64,000 bases of DNA, taken from the NCBI RefSeq assembly GCF_040215725.1, contig NZ_CP157967.1, positions 2,604,001 through 2,668,000 of the forward strand. The letters are read 5' to 3'. Each line of letters opens with the position of its first letter. The first letter of the stretch is position 1. Below the pieces are notes generated by a model. That model searched no databases. It had not been told where the DNA came from and saw only the letters and a program-made list of their open reading frames with translations. Of the stretch, positions 39,348-49,001 are shown piece by piece. This DNA comes from Rhizobium sp. ZPR4. Lineage in GTDB: Bacteria > Pseudomonadota > Alphaproteobacteria > Rhizobiales > Rhizobiaceae. The position numbers were made by a program, and so were the translations under genes.

Positions 39348-40600
39348 CAGTGCGCCACAGCGGCTGCTGCCGCCTCATCGATCAGGCGACCGGTGCGGAA
39401 GCGATCCAGCGTCAGGCCGGCGTTGAACTTATGCGGCTCGTCACGGGCGATGAGATGGGCAAAGAGATTGGCCGAACCCGGCGTCGCCTTGAAGCCGCCC
39501 GTGCCCCAGCCGCAATTGACATAGAGGCCCGGTACCGGCGTCTTCGACTGGATCGCCGAACGGTCCGGCGTGTTGTCGACGATGCCGCCCCAGGAGCGCA
39601 TCATCTTCACGCGGCGGAACATCGGGAAGAGCTCGCAGATCGCATCCAGCGTATGGGTGATGATCTGCAGACCGCCGGTCTGGCTGTAGGAATTATACTG
39701 GTCCGTGCCGGCGCCGATGACGAGCTCGCCCTTGTCGGACTGCGAGATATAGGCATGCACTGTGTTCGACATGACGACGCAGGGGAAGATCGGCTTCAGC
39801 GGTTCGGAGACCAGCGCCTGCAGCGGGCTCGATTGCAGCGGCACGCGCACGCCGGCCATCTGCATGACAACCGTCGTGTGGCCGGCGGCGGAAACGCCGA
39901 CCTTCTTAGCGCCGATGAAGCCCTTGCTTGTTTCGACGCCGGTGACGCGGCCATCCGGGGCGCGGCGAATGCCGGTCACTTCGCAATTCTGGATGATGTG
40001 GACGCCGCGATCGGAAGCAGCGCGGGCAAAGCCCCAGGCAACCGCGTCGTGTCGCGCGGTGCCGCCGCGACGCTGCAGGGCAGCGCCGTTGATCGGGTAG
40101 CGCGCCGTCTTCGAAATATCGAGCGGCGGACAATAAGCTTTCGCCTGTTCCGGCGTCAGCCATTCATTGTCGATGCCGTAGAGGCGGTTGGCATGGATAT
40201 GCCGCTTGAAGGACTGCTGGTCATGTACATTGTGCGACAGCATCATCACGCCGCGCGGCGAATACATAACATTGTAATTGAGATCCTGAGACAGCCCCTC
40301 CCAGAGCTTCATCGAATGCTCGTAGATGTGCATGCTCTCTTCATAGAGATAGTTCGAGCGGATGATGGTGGTGTTGCGGCCGGTATTGCCGCCGCCGAGC
40401 CAGCCCTTTTCGATGACGGCGACATTGGTGATGCCATGCTCCTTGGCGAGGTAGTAGGCCGCACCCAGGCCATGACCACCAGCGCCGACGATGATGACGT
40501 CATACTCCTTGCGCGGCTCCGGCGAGGTCCATTGAGCCTCCCAGCCCTTGTGAGCCCGCATCGCTTCCCGTGCCACGGCAAAAACCGAGTATTTACGCAT
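39347..40600 (-). CDS. soxB: sarcosine oxidase subunit beta
   Basis: A 417-residue flavoprotein subunit carrying FAD and covalent FMN. The Rossmann motif is VIIVGAGGHGLGAAYYLAK; the FMN region has GGGNTGRNTTIIRSNYLY. It oxidises sarcosine (N-methylglycine) to glycine plus a methylene group, with electrons passed to oxygen. First gene of the operon. The sequence before it (40601-40762) has no obvious operator. Confidence 0.94.
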   Translation of the reverse strand: MRKYSVFAVAREAMRAHKGWEAQWTSPEPRKEYDVIIVGAGGHGLGAAYYLAKEHGITNVAVIEKGWLGGGNTGRNTTIIRSNYLYEESMHIYEHSMKLWEGLSQDLNYNVMYSPRGVMMLSHNVHDQQSFKRHIHANRLYGIDNEWLTPEQAKAYCPPLDISKTARYPINGAALQRRGGTARHDAVAWGFARAASDRGVHIIQNCEVTGIRRAPDGRVTGVETSKGFIGAKKVGVSAAGHTTVVMQMAGVRVPLQSSPLQALVSEPLKPIFPCVVMSNTVHAYISQSDKGELVIGAGTDQYNSYSQTGGLQIITHTLDAICELFPMFRRVKMMRSWGGIVDNTPDRSAIQSKTPVPGLYVNCGWGTGGFKATPGSANLFAHLIARDEPHKFNAGLTLDRFRTGRLIDEAAAAAVAH

Positions 40601-40762
40601 TCGCCCTCAACTCCTTCAGGCAAGACGCCATTTTTATGGGCCATACAAATCGCAAATCAAAAACCGACACAACGGCTCTTTTGCGACGCATTCAGGACCG
40701 TCTTTCGACACGGTTAAAATTGCCAATCAGCCGAGTGGCCTGCCCATGACTGCTTAGCAGAT

Positions 40763-41041
40763 CTATTTGCGCTGTAGATGGCAGACCTTCACGCGCCCGC
40801 CGTGGCCATCCTTGCGCCATACGCAACCCTCTTTCCGCGGCTTTCCATTGTAAAGATAGATCCTCGCACGGTGCTTGCTGTCGAAAGTCTGGTGCGAAAA
40901 ATCGTGGCCGCCGACTCGGACATTCTTGCCGAAGCGCACCTCGCCGGCTGTGGCAGGTCCAAGTATCGTCGCAAGAATGACAAGGGCAAGCATGGGCGCT
41001 GCAAGCAGCCTCCCTACGACGGCGAAGTCGAGCGATCCCAT
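40763..41041 (-). CDS. hypothetical exported protein
   Basis: A 92-residue protein with a signal peptide (LLAAPMLALVILATILGPATAG) and a short basic mature domain with two cysteines (EGCVWRKDG, VKVCHLQRK). AAAGGGGGG precedes the ATG at 41041. Longer in-frame starts would bury the signal. No family recognised. Confidence 0.65.
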   Translation of the reverse strand: MGSLDFAVVGRLLAAPMLALVILATILGPATAGEVRFGKNVRVGGHDFSHQTFDSKHRARIYLYNGKPRKEGCVWRKDGHGGRVKVCHLQRK

Positions 41042-41395
41042 ATAAAGCGATTCCCCCCTTTGCTCGAACAACTGCTGAGATGGCGCAATCGCCACCGCCC
41101 ACGAATGACTGTGATCCGAAATACTCACACAAGCATGTCAATGTCGCAAAGATCAGGATCTGCCAATCCCCTTATTCAAAAGCTTCGATGAAGCGCCACA
41201 GGCACCGCCGGCTGAATTCAGTGCTCGACAAACCGCTTTTTCCTCTGCAAACTCACGATCTGGCTAGACTTTGACAAACCGATCTGCTATCTCGCCTAAC
41301 CAATCGCAAGGCTGCGGCTTCGCGAACGTTATATTTTTGCCTCCTGGCGCTGCCGTCGCCGTTGGCATCAACCAAACCAAAGGAACGTGATTCTC
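41042..41395. other. 354-bp intergenic region between the exported protein and rpsU
   Basis: The + strand half carries the rpsU promoter described separately and a GC-rich leader hairpin near 41310. On the minus strand, TTGACA near 41140 could be the -35 of the exported-protein gene. Nothing in it codes convincingly. Confidence 0.4.
41271..41299 (+). promoter_or_regulatory. promoter of rpsU
   Basis: TTGACA (41271-41276), a 17-base spacer and GCCTAA (41294-41299) give a perfect -35 and a weak -10, leaving a leader of about 90 nt. Confidence 0.5.
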
Positions 41396-41608
41396 GTGCA
41401 GGTACTTGTCCGCGATAACAATGTCGACCAGGCTCTCCGCGCTCTCAAGAAGAAGATGCAGCGCGAAGGTATTTTCCGCGAAATGAAGATGCGCGACTAC
41501 TACGAAAAGCCGTCGCAGAAGCGTGCTCGCGAAAAGGCTGAAGCTGTTCGTCGCGTTCGCAAGCTTGCTCGCAAGCGCGCTCAGCGCGAAGGCCTTGTTG
41601 CCAAGTAA
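41396..41608 (+). CDS. rpsU: 30S ribosomal protein S21
   Basis: A 70-residue basic ribosomal protein that contacts 16S rRNA near the anti-Shine-Dalgarno. It begins [18 protein letters not shown] and ends QREGLVAK. The start is a GTG at 41396, about 12 bases after AGGA. A GTG three codons earlier sits too close to that site. A terminator at 41643 ends the transcript. Confidence 0.95.
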   Translation: MQVLVRDNNVDQALRALKKKMQREGIFREMKMRDYYEKPSQKRAREKAEAVRRVRKLARKRAQREGLVAK

Positions 41609-41642
41609 TCGCCGTTTTTTCGACGTTTTCAGATGCATGTGT

Positions 41643-41674
41643 GGCGGGGGCGAGTCGTTCGCCGCCGCCTTTTT
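41643..41674 (+). terminator. Rho-independent terminator after rpsU
   Basis: GC-rich stem GGCGGGGGCG / CGCCGCCGCC with a 7-base loop, followed by TTTTT. Confidence 0.82.
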
Positions 41675-41746
41675 GATTTATTCTCTACGCAAATCGGATT
41701 AAATCAGAACAGCCTGATATGACGCATGGGGAAAGCGAACCCGATA

Positions 41747-42622
41747 ATGGCAATGACGACTTCCGTAAAGTTCCGCACTTCGAACCTCTCCTTACTCGTC
41801 TCGAAGCGCGCCGCAGCCCTGCCTGCCTTGGCGATACTTGCCGCAATCAGCCTTTCCGGCTGCCAGACCGCCACCACTGATAACGTGATCCAAATCGACA
41901 AGGCGCAAGGCTCTTCGGAAAATATCTCCTCGCTGACGTCTGTCATCAATGCCAATCCGCAGGATCCGGAAGGCTACAATGTGCGTGGCACGGCCTATGG
42001 CCGCGGCGGTGATTTCAACCGCGCGCTTGCCGACTTCAATCAGGCGATCCAGCTCAATCCGAAGTTCTATCAGGCCTACGCCAACCGCGCGCTCATCTAT
42101 CGCAACATGGGCAAGCTGCCTGAAGCGGTCGCGGACTACAATGCCGCGCTGCAGATCAACGGCAATTACGACGTCGCCTATATCGGCCGCGGCAATCTTT
42201 ACCGCCAGGCCGGCCGCGACAATGATGCCTTCAACGATTATTCCAAGGCCATCAGCCTGGGCACGACGGACGGCCGCGCCTATAACGGTCGTGGCGTGAT
42301 CTTCCAGAAGCGCAATCAGCAGGATAAGGCGATCGACGATTTCTCGAAGGCGATCTCGCTCTCGCCGAATTCGCCGGAGCCTTACAACAGCCGCGGCATT
42401 TCCTATCTCGCGCAGAATGACGACGACAACGCCTTCGCCGATTTCAACCATGCCATCGACCTGAACAACAAGGTCGCCGAATCCTGGGCGAACCAAGCCT
42501 TCGTCTATGAGCGCAAGGGTGACAAGGCGAAAGCGCGCCGTTCCTATCAGCACGCGGTCAATCTCGATCCTAACTACCAGCCGGCCAGAGATGGCCTGGC
42601 ACGTGTCGGCGCCGGCTCCTGA
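41747..42622 (+). CDS. TPR repeat lipoprotein
   Basis: A 291-residue protein with a lipoprotein signal (ALPALAILAAISLSGC; lipobox LSGC). The mature part is built of about six tetratricopeptide repeats (for example QDPEGYNVRGTAY, KFYQAYANRALIYRNMGK). It is probably anchored in the inner or outer membrane and forms a protein-binding scaffold. GGGGAAAG lies before ATG 41747. An ATG at 41726 is an alternative. A terminator at 42651 follows. Confidence 0.88.
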   Translation: MAMTTSVKFRTSNLSLLVSKRAAALPALAILAAISLSGCQTATTDNVIQIDKAQGSSENISSLTSVINANPQDPEGYNVRGTAYGRGGDFNRALADFNQAIQLNPKFYQAYANRALIYRNMGKLPEAVADYNAALQINGNYDVAYIGRGNLYRQAGRDNDAFNDYSKAISLGTTDGRAYNGRGVIFQKRNQQDKAIDDFSKAISLSPNSPEPYNSRGISYLAQNDDDNAFADFNHAIDLNNKVAESWANQAFVYERKGDKAKARRSYQHAVNLDPNYQPARDGLARVGAGS

Positions 42623-42650
42623 TATAGGAGCATAGCGAAACAAGACATCC

Positions 42651-42685
42651 AGCCGCCGGCAATCCCCTGCCCGGCGGCTTTTCTT
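42651..42685 (+). terminator. Rho-independent terminator after the TPR gene
   Basis: A 9-bp stem AGCCGCCGG / CCGGCGGCT followed by TTTTCTTT. Confidence 0.8.
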
Positions 42686-42840
42686 TGCCTCGGCAAAGGC
42701 CCAAGGTACACCGCGATCCTTCAAATTCGCTTCTTGCGCTTTAGGTCTTTGATTTTGTGCATGTCGTTATCGCAAAACCGCTGCACACTTTTGCGCGACA
42801 TGCTGTAGTCTCGACTTATCCGTTCAAGCGAGACAAAGAC

Positions 42841-43911
42841 ATGCCCTCCCCCCAAAAAGTCATCGTCGTCGGCGCCGGAATCATCGGTGCGTCCATCGCC
42901 TGGCATCTCAGTCGCAAGGGTGCATCCGTGATGGTGGTCGCTCAGCAGACCGGCGGCGTTGCGACCCCGAACTCCTTCGCCTGGATCAATGCGAGCTGGG
43001 GCAATCCGGAATTCTATTTCCAGGTCCGTCGTCGCTCGATGGCTGAATGGTCGAGGCTTCAGGACGCTCTGCCGGATATTCCCTTGTCCTGGTGCGGCGG
43101 CCTGTGCTGGGATCTGCCCGAGGCAGAACTCGACGCCTATGCCGCACAACATCATGGCTGGGGCTATGGCATACAGCCGGTCAACCGGGCGACAAGCGCG
43201 ATGATCGAACCGAGCCTCGCCAATCCACCGGATTATGCCCTGCATGTTGCCGAGGAAGGCGCTGTCGAACCTGTTGCGGCCGCCAAGCTGCTGCTGGAAG
43301 ACGCCCGCCGTCAGGGCGCGATCCTGTCATCCGGCATCGAGGTCAAGGGCCTGCTTAGAGAGGGCGGGCGAATTACCGGCATCGAAACGAGCGAAGGACC
43401 GATGCGCGCCGATCATGTCGTTCTGGCAGCCGGCGCGGGCACGTCAGCACTTGCGGCCTCGGCGGATATTCTCGTGCCACTGGAAACGCCTCCAGGGCTC
43501 ATCGTTCATTCCCGCCCCGTGCGGAAAATGTTGAATGGTCTGGTAATGGCGCCGGAACTGCATTTGCGCCAGACGGTGGAGGGGCGAATCATCGCCGGCA
43601 GTGACTTCGGCGGCACCGATCCCGGCAGCGATCCACAAGCCGCAGCCGACGATCTTTTCGCCAGGGTCAAAACGACATTGAAGGGCGGCGAGGCGCTGGA
43701 GCTTGATTTCTACACCATCGGTTATCGCCCGACGCCGAAAGACGGCCTTCCAATTCTGGGCGGTGTCAGTGCGGCACCTGGCCTTTACCTCGCAGTCCTT
43801 CACTCCGGCGTTACGCTGGCGCCGCTCGTCGGCCTACTCGCAGCACAAGAGATCGTTGATGGTGGCGAAGCTCACGAACTTGCTCCTTTCCGCCTCTCAC
43901 GCTTTGCCTAG
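42841..43911 (+). CDS. FAD-dependent amine/amino-acid oxidoreductase (DAO family)
   Basis: A 356-residue D-amino-acid-oxidase-fold protein. The FAD-binding motif VIVVGAGIIGASIAWHLSR is at the N terminus, and the C-terminal GYRPTPKDGLPILGG and AVLHSGVTLAPLVG complete it. The substrate is not determined: it is closer to glycine oxidase / DadA-like enzymes than to SoxB. The ATG at 42841 is chosen; a longer frame runs back to 42757 but has no ribosome site. It is monocistronic. Confidence 0.85.
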   Translation: MPSPQKVIVVGAGIIGASIAWHLSRKGASVMVVAQQTGGVATPNSFAWINASWGNPEFYFQVRRRSMAEWSRLQDALPDIPLSWCGGLCWDLPEAELDAYAAQHHGWGYGIQPVNRATSAMIEPSLANPPDYALHVAEEGAVEPVAAAKLLLEDARRQGAILSSGIEVKGLLREGGRITGIETSEGPMRADHVVLAAGAGTSALAASADILVPLETPPGLIVHSRPVRKMLNGLVMAPELHLRQTVEGRIIAGSDFGGTDPGSDPQAAADDLFARVKTTLKGGEALELDFYTIGYRPTPKDGLPILGGVSAAPGLYLAVLHSGVTLAPLVGLLAAQEIVDGGEAHELAPFRLSRFA

Positions 43912-44163
43912 CTCGAACACAAGGTTTGTCAGCGCAACTTCAGGGATGCATTGCCACAGTCGTAAATACCCGAGATCGCTTATGATTTCGCAATAATGAC
44001 TTTTCAGATGTTGCAAGGAAAATTACCGGGCCCTAACATGGCGCTTCGGGAGCATGTAGCTCGGATCTGGGCACGGGGGCGCTTGGCATGATGACCAATA
44101 CCATTCTCTTCGCGTTTGCCAGCGCATCGGACCCTCATGGAGGCACGATCGGTTGATCGCCCC

Positions 44164-45819
44164 ATGAGGAAGCCGCATTTTCCGAAAGCGTCGATTGGTG
44201 CCTATCTGATCGCCATAGCCCTGGCGATTGCCTTGCCTATTCTCGCCTTCGTCGCGCTGCTTCTGGTCCAGCTCGAGGATAATGAACGCGATGCCCTGAA
44301 AGGCGACACGGTTCAGGATGCGCAGGCGCTTTCGCGCGTCATCGATCGCCAATTGCAGGACATGGCGACGACGTTGCGCCTCCTGTCTTCCTCACCGGAA
44401 CTTGAGCGCAACGACATCGCCACCTTCTTCGCCCGCACGGAAACGGTATTGCGCACCGATTCGCTTTTCGTGCTGCTTATGGAAAAGGATGGCCAGCTCC
44501 GGCTGAATACCCGCTGGCCGCTCGGCAAGCCACTCGGCAAAACCGGCAACATCGCCGCACTTCAATCGGCACTGGACTCCGGCCGCATCGAGGCATCCGA
44601 TGTCTTCGTCGGCTCGACTGCCCGCCGCTGGGTCTATAACGTCACCCTGCCCCTCGAACATTCGCCGGCCGGCGCCGCCTTGGCGGTAACGCAGGATGCC
44701 GACGAACTCGCCAAGCTCGTGACGACGGAAGCCCTGCCACCCGGCTGGTCTGCTGCCGTTCTGGACAAATCCGGCCATGTCGTTGCTGCCGGCGGCCCGA
44801 CGACCCTCGCCCCGGGCGACGCATTCAATAAGAATATTCTGCCGAAATTGATCGCATCCAGCGGCGTCTATCAGGATGACAAGGTCCTGCCGAACGCGGT
44901 GCTCGGTTATGCGCAAATCTCAGGCTGGTCCTGGAAGGCCGTCGTCTGGGGCCCGATCGCCTCTGCGCAGGCGTCGCTGATGAGCACCTGGCGCTTCCTG
45001 ATCTATGGCGGCGTGACGCTGCTGCTGATCGCGCTGATCGCCGTCTACGCGCTGGCGCGTCAGGTGCGCACCACCATACAGGACATTGCCGACATGGCGG
45101 ACCGCATGGGCCGCGGCGAGATCGTGGCGCCGATCGACACCAGCGTTGTCGAGGCAAACCAGGTGGCCGTTGCGCTTTCCAATGCATCCTTCGACCGCAG
45201 CGTTACGGAGGATCGGCTGCATTTCGTCATGCACGAGCTCGTCCACCGCACCAAGAATCTGCTGGCGCTCGCCCAGGCAATGACGCGTCAGCTCGCGCGA
45301 CAGACGGACAGCGTCGATACTTTCCAACGGGCCGTCGCCGACCGGCTGGAGGGGCTGGCACGCTCGATCGAGGTATTGACCAGCGAACAATGGTCCGGCG
45401 TGTCGCTGCGCCGCGTGATCGACATCCATCTCGCGACTTTCCTGCAGGGACCTCAGCAACTCGACGTTCTCGGCAATGACTTCCTGCTCAAGCCAGAGGC
45501 GGTGCAGAATCTCGGCCTGGTCCTGCACGAGCTTGCCACCAATTCGGTGAAATATGGCGCGCTTTCCGCGCAGGAGGGTAAGATCACCATCGAATGGACG
45601 AACGAAGCCGCTGAAACCGGCACGATGATCCGCTTCGTCTGGACCGAAAGTGGCGGTCCGCCGGTCAAACCACCGAGCGATACCGGCTTTGGCACTACCG
45701 TCACGAAAACCCATGCCGCGGCATCCTTCAGCGGCCATGTCGAAGTCGATTTCCGCCCGGCTGGCCTCGTCTGGATACTGACCGCGCCGCGCAGCATGAT
45801 GGAACGGCAGCGAAGCTGA
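44164..45819 (+). CDS. HWE-family sensor histidine kinase
   Basis: A 551-residue membrane sensor. TM1 is at about 13-34 and TM2 at about 272-292, with an extracytoplasmic sensor domain between. A HAMP-like linker leads to the kinase core: MHELVHRTKNLLALAQAM carries the phosphorylated histidine, and HELATNSVKYGAL is the ATP-binding N-box. This dimerisation type (HWE) is typical of rhizobial stress and light sensors, often acting via PhyR. No response regulator or phyR lies close by. Start at the ATG of MRKPHF; an ATG 27 bases earlier is possible. Confidence 0.88.
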   Translation: MRKPHFPKASIGAYLIAIALAIALPILAFVALLLVQLEDNERDALKGDTVQDAQALSRVIDRQLQDMATTLRLLSSSPELERNDIATFFARTETVLRTDSLFVLLMEKDGQLRLNTRWPLGKPLGKTGNIAALQSALDSGRIEASDVFVGSTARRWVYNVTLPLEHSPAGAALAVTQDADELAKLVTTEALPPGWSAAVLDKSGHVVAAGGPTTLAPGDAFNKNILPKLIASSGVYQDDKVLPNAVLGYAQISGWSWKAVVWGPIASAQASLMSTWRFLIYGGVTLLLIALIAVYALARQVRTTIQDIADMADRMGRGEIVAPIDTSVVEANQVAVALSNASFDRSVTEDRLHFVMHELVHRTKNLLALAQAMTRQLARQTDSVDTFQRAVADRLEGLARSIEVLTSEQWSGVSLRRVIDIHLATFLQGPQQLDVLGNDFLLKPEAVQNLGLVLHELATNSVKYGALSAQEGKITIEWTNEAAETGTMIRFVWTESGGPPVKPPSDTGFGTTVTKTHAAASFSGHVEVDFRPAGLVWILTAPRSMMERQRS

Positions 45820-45822
45820 TGC

Positions 45823-47079
45823 TTATGTCCGAATGACGGATGTCTCGGCGCGGGCCAAAAGCAGCACGCGCTCCCGCTCGTTACCAGTCAATTCGGCGGC
45901 GCGGTAAAATTCCACCCGAGCCTCCTCCATTCGCCCAAGCTTCGCCAGAAGATCGCCCCGCACCGTCGGCAGCAGATGCGATTCCTTCAGGCGCGGCTCG
46001 TCCTTGACCGCGTCGACGATGGCAAGACCCTGTGGAGCGCCAAATGCCATGCCGACAGCGACCGCTCGATTGATTTCGACGATCGGCGACGGTGCTGCGA
46101 GCGCCAATGCCTGATAGTAAGCGGCGATGGCGATCCAGTCGGTATCGGCCGCGGTCGCCGCGCGGGAGTGGCAGGCAGCGATCATCGCCTGCAGCAGATA
46201 AGGGCCGGGCATCGTGGTCAGAACCATCGCGCGGCCGAGCTGATCGAGACCACTGCGGATCAACGACCAATTCCACCGGCTACGGTCCTGATTAAGCAGC
46301 AGGATCGGATTGCCCGATCCGTCGACCCGGGCAGCAAAGCGAGACGCCTGCAGCTCCATGAACACAACCAGCCCCAACACCTCCGGCTCGTGCGGCATCA
46401 GCGCCGCCAGAGAGCGTCCCAGGCGCAAGGCCTCGCCGCACAGATCGGCGCGCAGCCACTGCGGCCCTTCCGTCGCGACATATCCTTCATTGAAGATCAG
46501 ATAGACCACTTCCAGCACTGCAGCGAGACGCTCCTGCCGCTCCTCGCCGCGCGGCGTCTCGAAAGCAATGCCGGCCTCGCGCAGCGTCCGCTTGGCGCGC
46601 ACGATGCGCTGGGCAATCGTCGGTTCAGGCAACAGGAACGCGCGGCCAATCTCCTGCGTGGACAGCCCGCCCAGCAGCCGCAAGGCAAGCGCCGCGCGTT
46701 GCTCGGCCGGCAGCACCGGGTGACAGGCGGTGAAAATCAGCCGCAGCAGATCGTCGTCGATATCTTCATCCAACAGGGACTCGATATCCGGTGTCTCACG
46801 TTCGAGTGCGGCAAAATCGATGGCGAATTCGCGATTCTTGCCGTCGATCAGCGTGGTGCGTCGCAGCCGGTCAAGCGCACGATTCTTGGCGACCTGCATC
46901 AGCCAGGCAGCCGGGTTGCGCGGCATGCCGTCGCGCGGCCAGCGTTCGAGGGCCAGCACGAAGGCATCCTGCGCGATCTCCTCGGCAAGGCCGATATCCC
47001 GCAGCAAGCGGTTCAGCCTGGCGGCGAGCTTTGGCTGCTCGATCCGCCAGACCGCTTCTATGGTACCCGACGTGGTCAC
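45823..47079 (-). CDS. ECF sigma factor (ECF42-like) with C-terminal extension
   Basis: A 418-residue RNA polymerase sigma factor. Regions sigma2 (about 25-90, AEEIAQDAFVLALERW) and sigma4 (about 130-180, LSTQEIGRAFLLPEPTIAQRI) lie in the N-terminal half. A long helical TPR-like C-terminal domain (about 190-410) replaces an anti-sigma. These features match the ECF42 group, which occurs with DGPF/YCII proteins. The GTG start overlaps the upstream YCII stop (GTGA). Confidence 0.88.
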   Translation of the reverse strand: MTTSGTIEAVWRIEQPKLAARLNRLLRDIGLAEEIAQDAFVLALERWPRDGMPRNPAAWLMQVAKNRALDRLRRTTLIDGKNREFAIDFAALERETPDIESLLDEDIDDDLLRLIFTACHPVLPAEQRAALALRLLGGLSTQEIGRAFLLPEPTIAQRIVRAKRTLREAGIAFETPRGEERQERLAAVLEVVYLIFNEGYVATEGPQWLRADLCGEALRLGRSLAALMPHEPEVLGLVVFMELQASRFAARVDGSGNPILLLNQDRSRWNWSLIRSGLDQLGRAMVLTTMPGPYLLQAMIAACHSRAATAADTDWIAIAAYYQALALAAPSPIVEINRAVAVGMAFGAPQGLAIVDAVKDEPRLKESHLLPTVRGDLLAKLGRMEEARVEFYRAAELTGNERERVLLLARAETSVIRT

Positions 47080-47480
47080 CCCTTCAGCTCATCGAAGCCT
47101 TCAGCCACCTTCTGCACATCCTCCGGAAATTCGCTGATCTCGAAGATACGGCGAACCTCGATGACGTCATCTTCCCCTGCCGGGCAGCGGCGCGCCCACT
47201 CGATGGCCTCGTCGCGCGAACGGACGTCAATGACCCAATAGCCGCCCAGCACTTCCTTGACCTCGGCGAACGGACCATCGACGACGGCAGGCTTTCCGCC
47301 CTTGAAGCTCACGCGAGCCCCGGAGGACGGTGGATGCAGCCCGTCGAGCGCCAAAAGCACACCGGCCTTCTTCAGCGCCTCATTGTATTTCATCATGGAC
47401 TCGACGGCTTCCGCACCGGGCATGGTGTCGGGAGCAGCGGAAGCATAGCCGCCGGGGATCATCAGCATCATGAATCGCAT
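47076..47480 (-). CDS. YCII/DGPF-domain protein
   Basis: A 134-residue protein with the DGPF signature VVDGPFAEVKEVLGGYWV (about 66-83). DGPF/YCII proteins are found next to ECF42 sigma factors and may sense the inducing signal. A ribosome site AAGGAGA lies before the ATG. Overlaps the sigma factor gene by GTGA, so both are coupled. Confidence 0.9.
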   Translation of the reverse strand: MRFMMLMIPGGYASAAPDTMPGAEAVESMMKYNEALKKAGVLLALDGLHPPSSGARVSFKGGKPAVVDGPFAEVKEVLGGYWVIDVRSRDEAIEWARRCPAGEDDVIEVRRIFEISEFPEDVQKVAEGFDELKG

Positions 47481-47596
47481 AGGTTCTGTCTCCTTGGTTG
47501 GTTAGAACATACCACACGACGAACGAGCCCCGGCAGAATCGACGGAGGCTCGAAAAAAGATTCGATTTTTTGCAGAGCGTTGAAGCGGCTGGGTGC

Positions 47597-48994
47597 TTAC
47601 TCGTTCATCGCCTTGACGATTTCCTCGGTCACTTTCTTGGCGTCGCCCAAAAGCATCATCGTGCCATCCTTGTAGAACAGCGTGTTGTCGATGCCGGCAT
47701 AGCCGGAGCCGAGCGAGCGTTTGACGAAGAGGCAGGTCTTGGCCTTGTCGACATCGAGGATCGGCATACCGTAGATCGGCGATGTCTTGTCGTCGCGCGC
47801 CGCCGGATTGGTGACGTCGTTGGCGCCGATGACATAGGCGACATCGGCCTGGGCGAATTCCGAATTGATATCCTCGAGTTCGAAGACCTCGTCATAGGGC
47901 ACGTTGGCTTCGGCGAGCAGCACGTTCATATGGCCTGGCATACGACCGGCAACGGGGTGGATCGCGTATTTCACCTCGACGCCATGCGCCTTCAGCCTGT
48001 CGGCCATTTCGCGCAGCGCATGCTGGGCCTGCGCAACTGCCATGCCGTAACCGGGCACGATGATGACCTTGGAGGCGTTCGCCATCAGATAGGCGGCATC
48101 CTCGGCCGAGCCGAGCTTTACAGTCTTGTCGGAATTGTCCGCTCCGCCCGAAGCCGTCTCGCCGCCGAAGCCGCCGAGGATGACCGAGATGAAGGAGCGG
48201 TTCATGCCCTTGCACATGATGTAGGACAGGATCGCACCGGAGGACCCGACAAGCGCGCCGGTGATGATGAGCGCGAGATTGCCAAGCGTGAAGCCGATGC
48301 CGGCAGCTGCCCAGCCAGAATAGGAATTGAGCATCGACACGACGACGGGCATGTCGGCGCCGCCGATCGGCACGATCAGCAACACGCCGAGGACCAGCGA
48401 CAGAGCAACGATCGCCCAGAAGGCGAAATGGCTTTCATTCGCCGCCAGGCTGATAATGGAGACCACGATCAGCACAAGCAGGGCAGCATTGATGATGTGC
48501 CGGTTCGGCAGCAGGATCGGCTTTCCGGACATGCGCCCGTCGAGCTTCAGGAACGCGATGATCGAGCCGGTGAACGTTAGCGCGCCGATCGCGACGCCGA
48601 TCGCCATTTCGATGCGGGCTTCGGTGTGGATCTGACCGATCTCGCCGATACCGAAGGAGGACGGCGTATAGAGCGCCGAAGCAGCCACGAGGACGGCTGC
48701 GAGACCGACCAGCGAGTGGAAACCCGCCACGAGCTGCGGCATCGACGTCATCGGGATGACGCGGGCGATATAGGCGCCTGCCCCGCCGCCGATCGCGAGG
48801 CCGAGAACGATCAGCACGAAGCCGCCGAAGGACGGGGTTGCCAGCACCAGCGTGGTGGCGATGGCAATGCCCATGCCGATCATGCCGTAGAGATTGCCGC
48901 GCCGGCTGGTGGCTGGATGAGAGAGCCCGCGCAGTGCCAGGATGAATAGCACGCCGGAGACGAGATAGAGGAAAGCCGCGATATTGCTCAGCAT
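47597..48994 (-). CDS. pntB: NAD(P) transhydrogenase subunit beta
   Basis: A 465-residue membrane subunit. About eight or nine transmembrane helices (residues 1-265) plus a C-terminal NADP(H)-binding domain (VIVPGYGMAVAQAQH, GANDVTNPAA). With PntAa/Ab it moves protons inward while reducing NADP+ with NADH. The ATG at 48994 (MLSNIAAFLY) is preferred to a longer in-frame extension with an Arg-rich, non-membrane leader. It lies 7 bp downstream of pntAb. Confidence 0.95.
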   Translation of the reverse strand: MLSNIAAFLYLVSGVLFILALRGLSHPATSRRGNLYGMIGMGIAIATTLVLATPSFGGFVLIVLGLAIGGGAGAYIARVIPMTSMPQLVAGFHSLVGLAAVLVAASALYTPSSFGIGEIGQIHTEARIEMAIGVAIGALTFTGSIIAFLKLDGRMSGKPILLPNRHIINAALLVLIVVSIISLAANESHFAFWAIVALSLVLGVLLIVPIGGADMPVVVSMLNSYSGWAAAGIGFTLGNLALIITGALVGSSGAILSYIMCKGMNRSFISVILGGFGGETASGGADNSDKTVKLGSAEDAAYLMANASKVIIVPGYGMAVAQAQHALREMADRLKAHGVEVKYAIHPVAGRMPGHMNVLLAEANVPYDEVFELEDINSEFAQADVAYVIGANDVTNPAARDDKTSPIYGMPILDVDKAKTCLFVKRSLGSGYAGIDNTLFYKDGTMMLLGDAKKVTEEIVKAMNE

Positions 48995-49001
48995 GCCGCC
49001 C

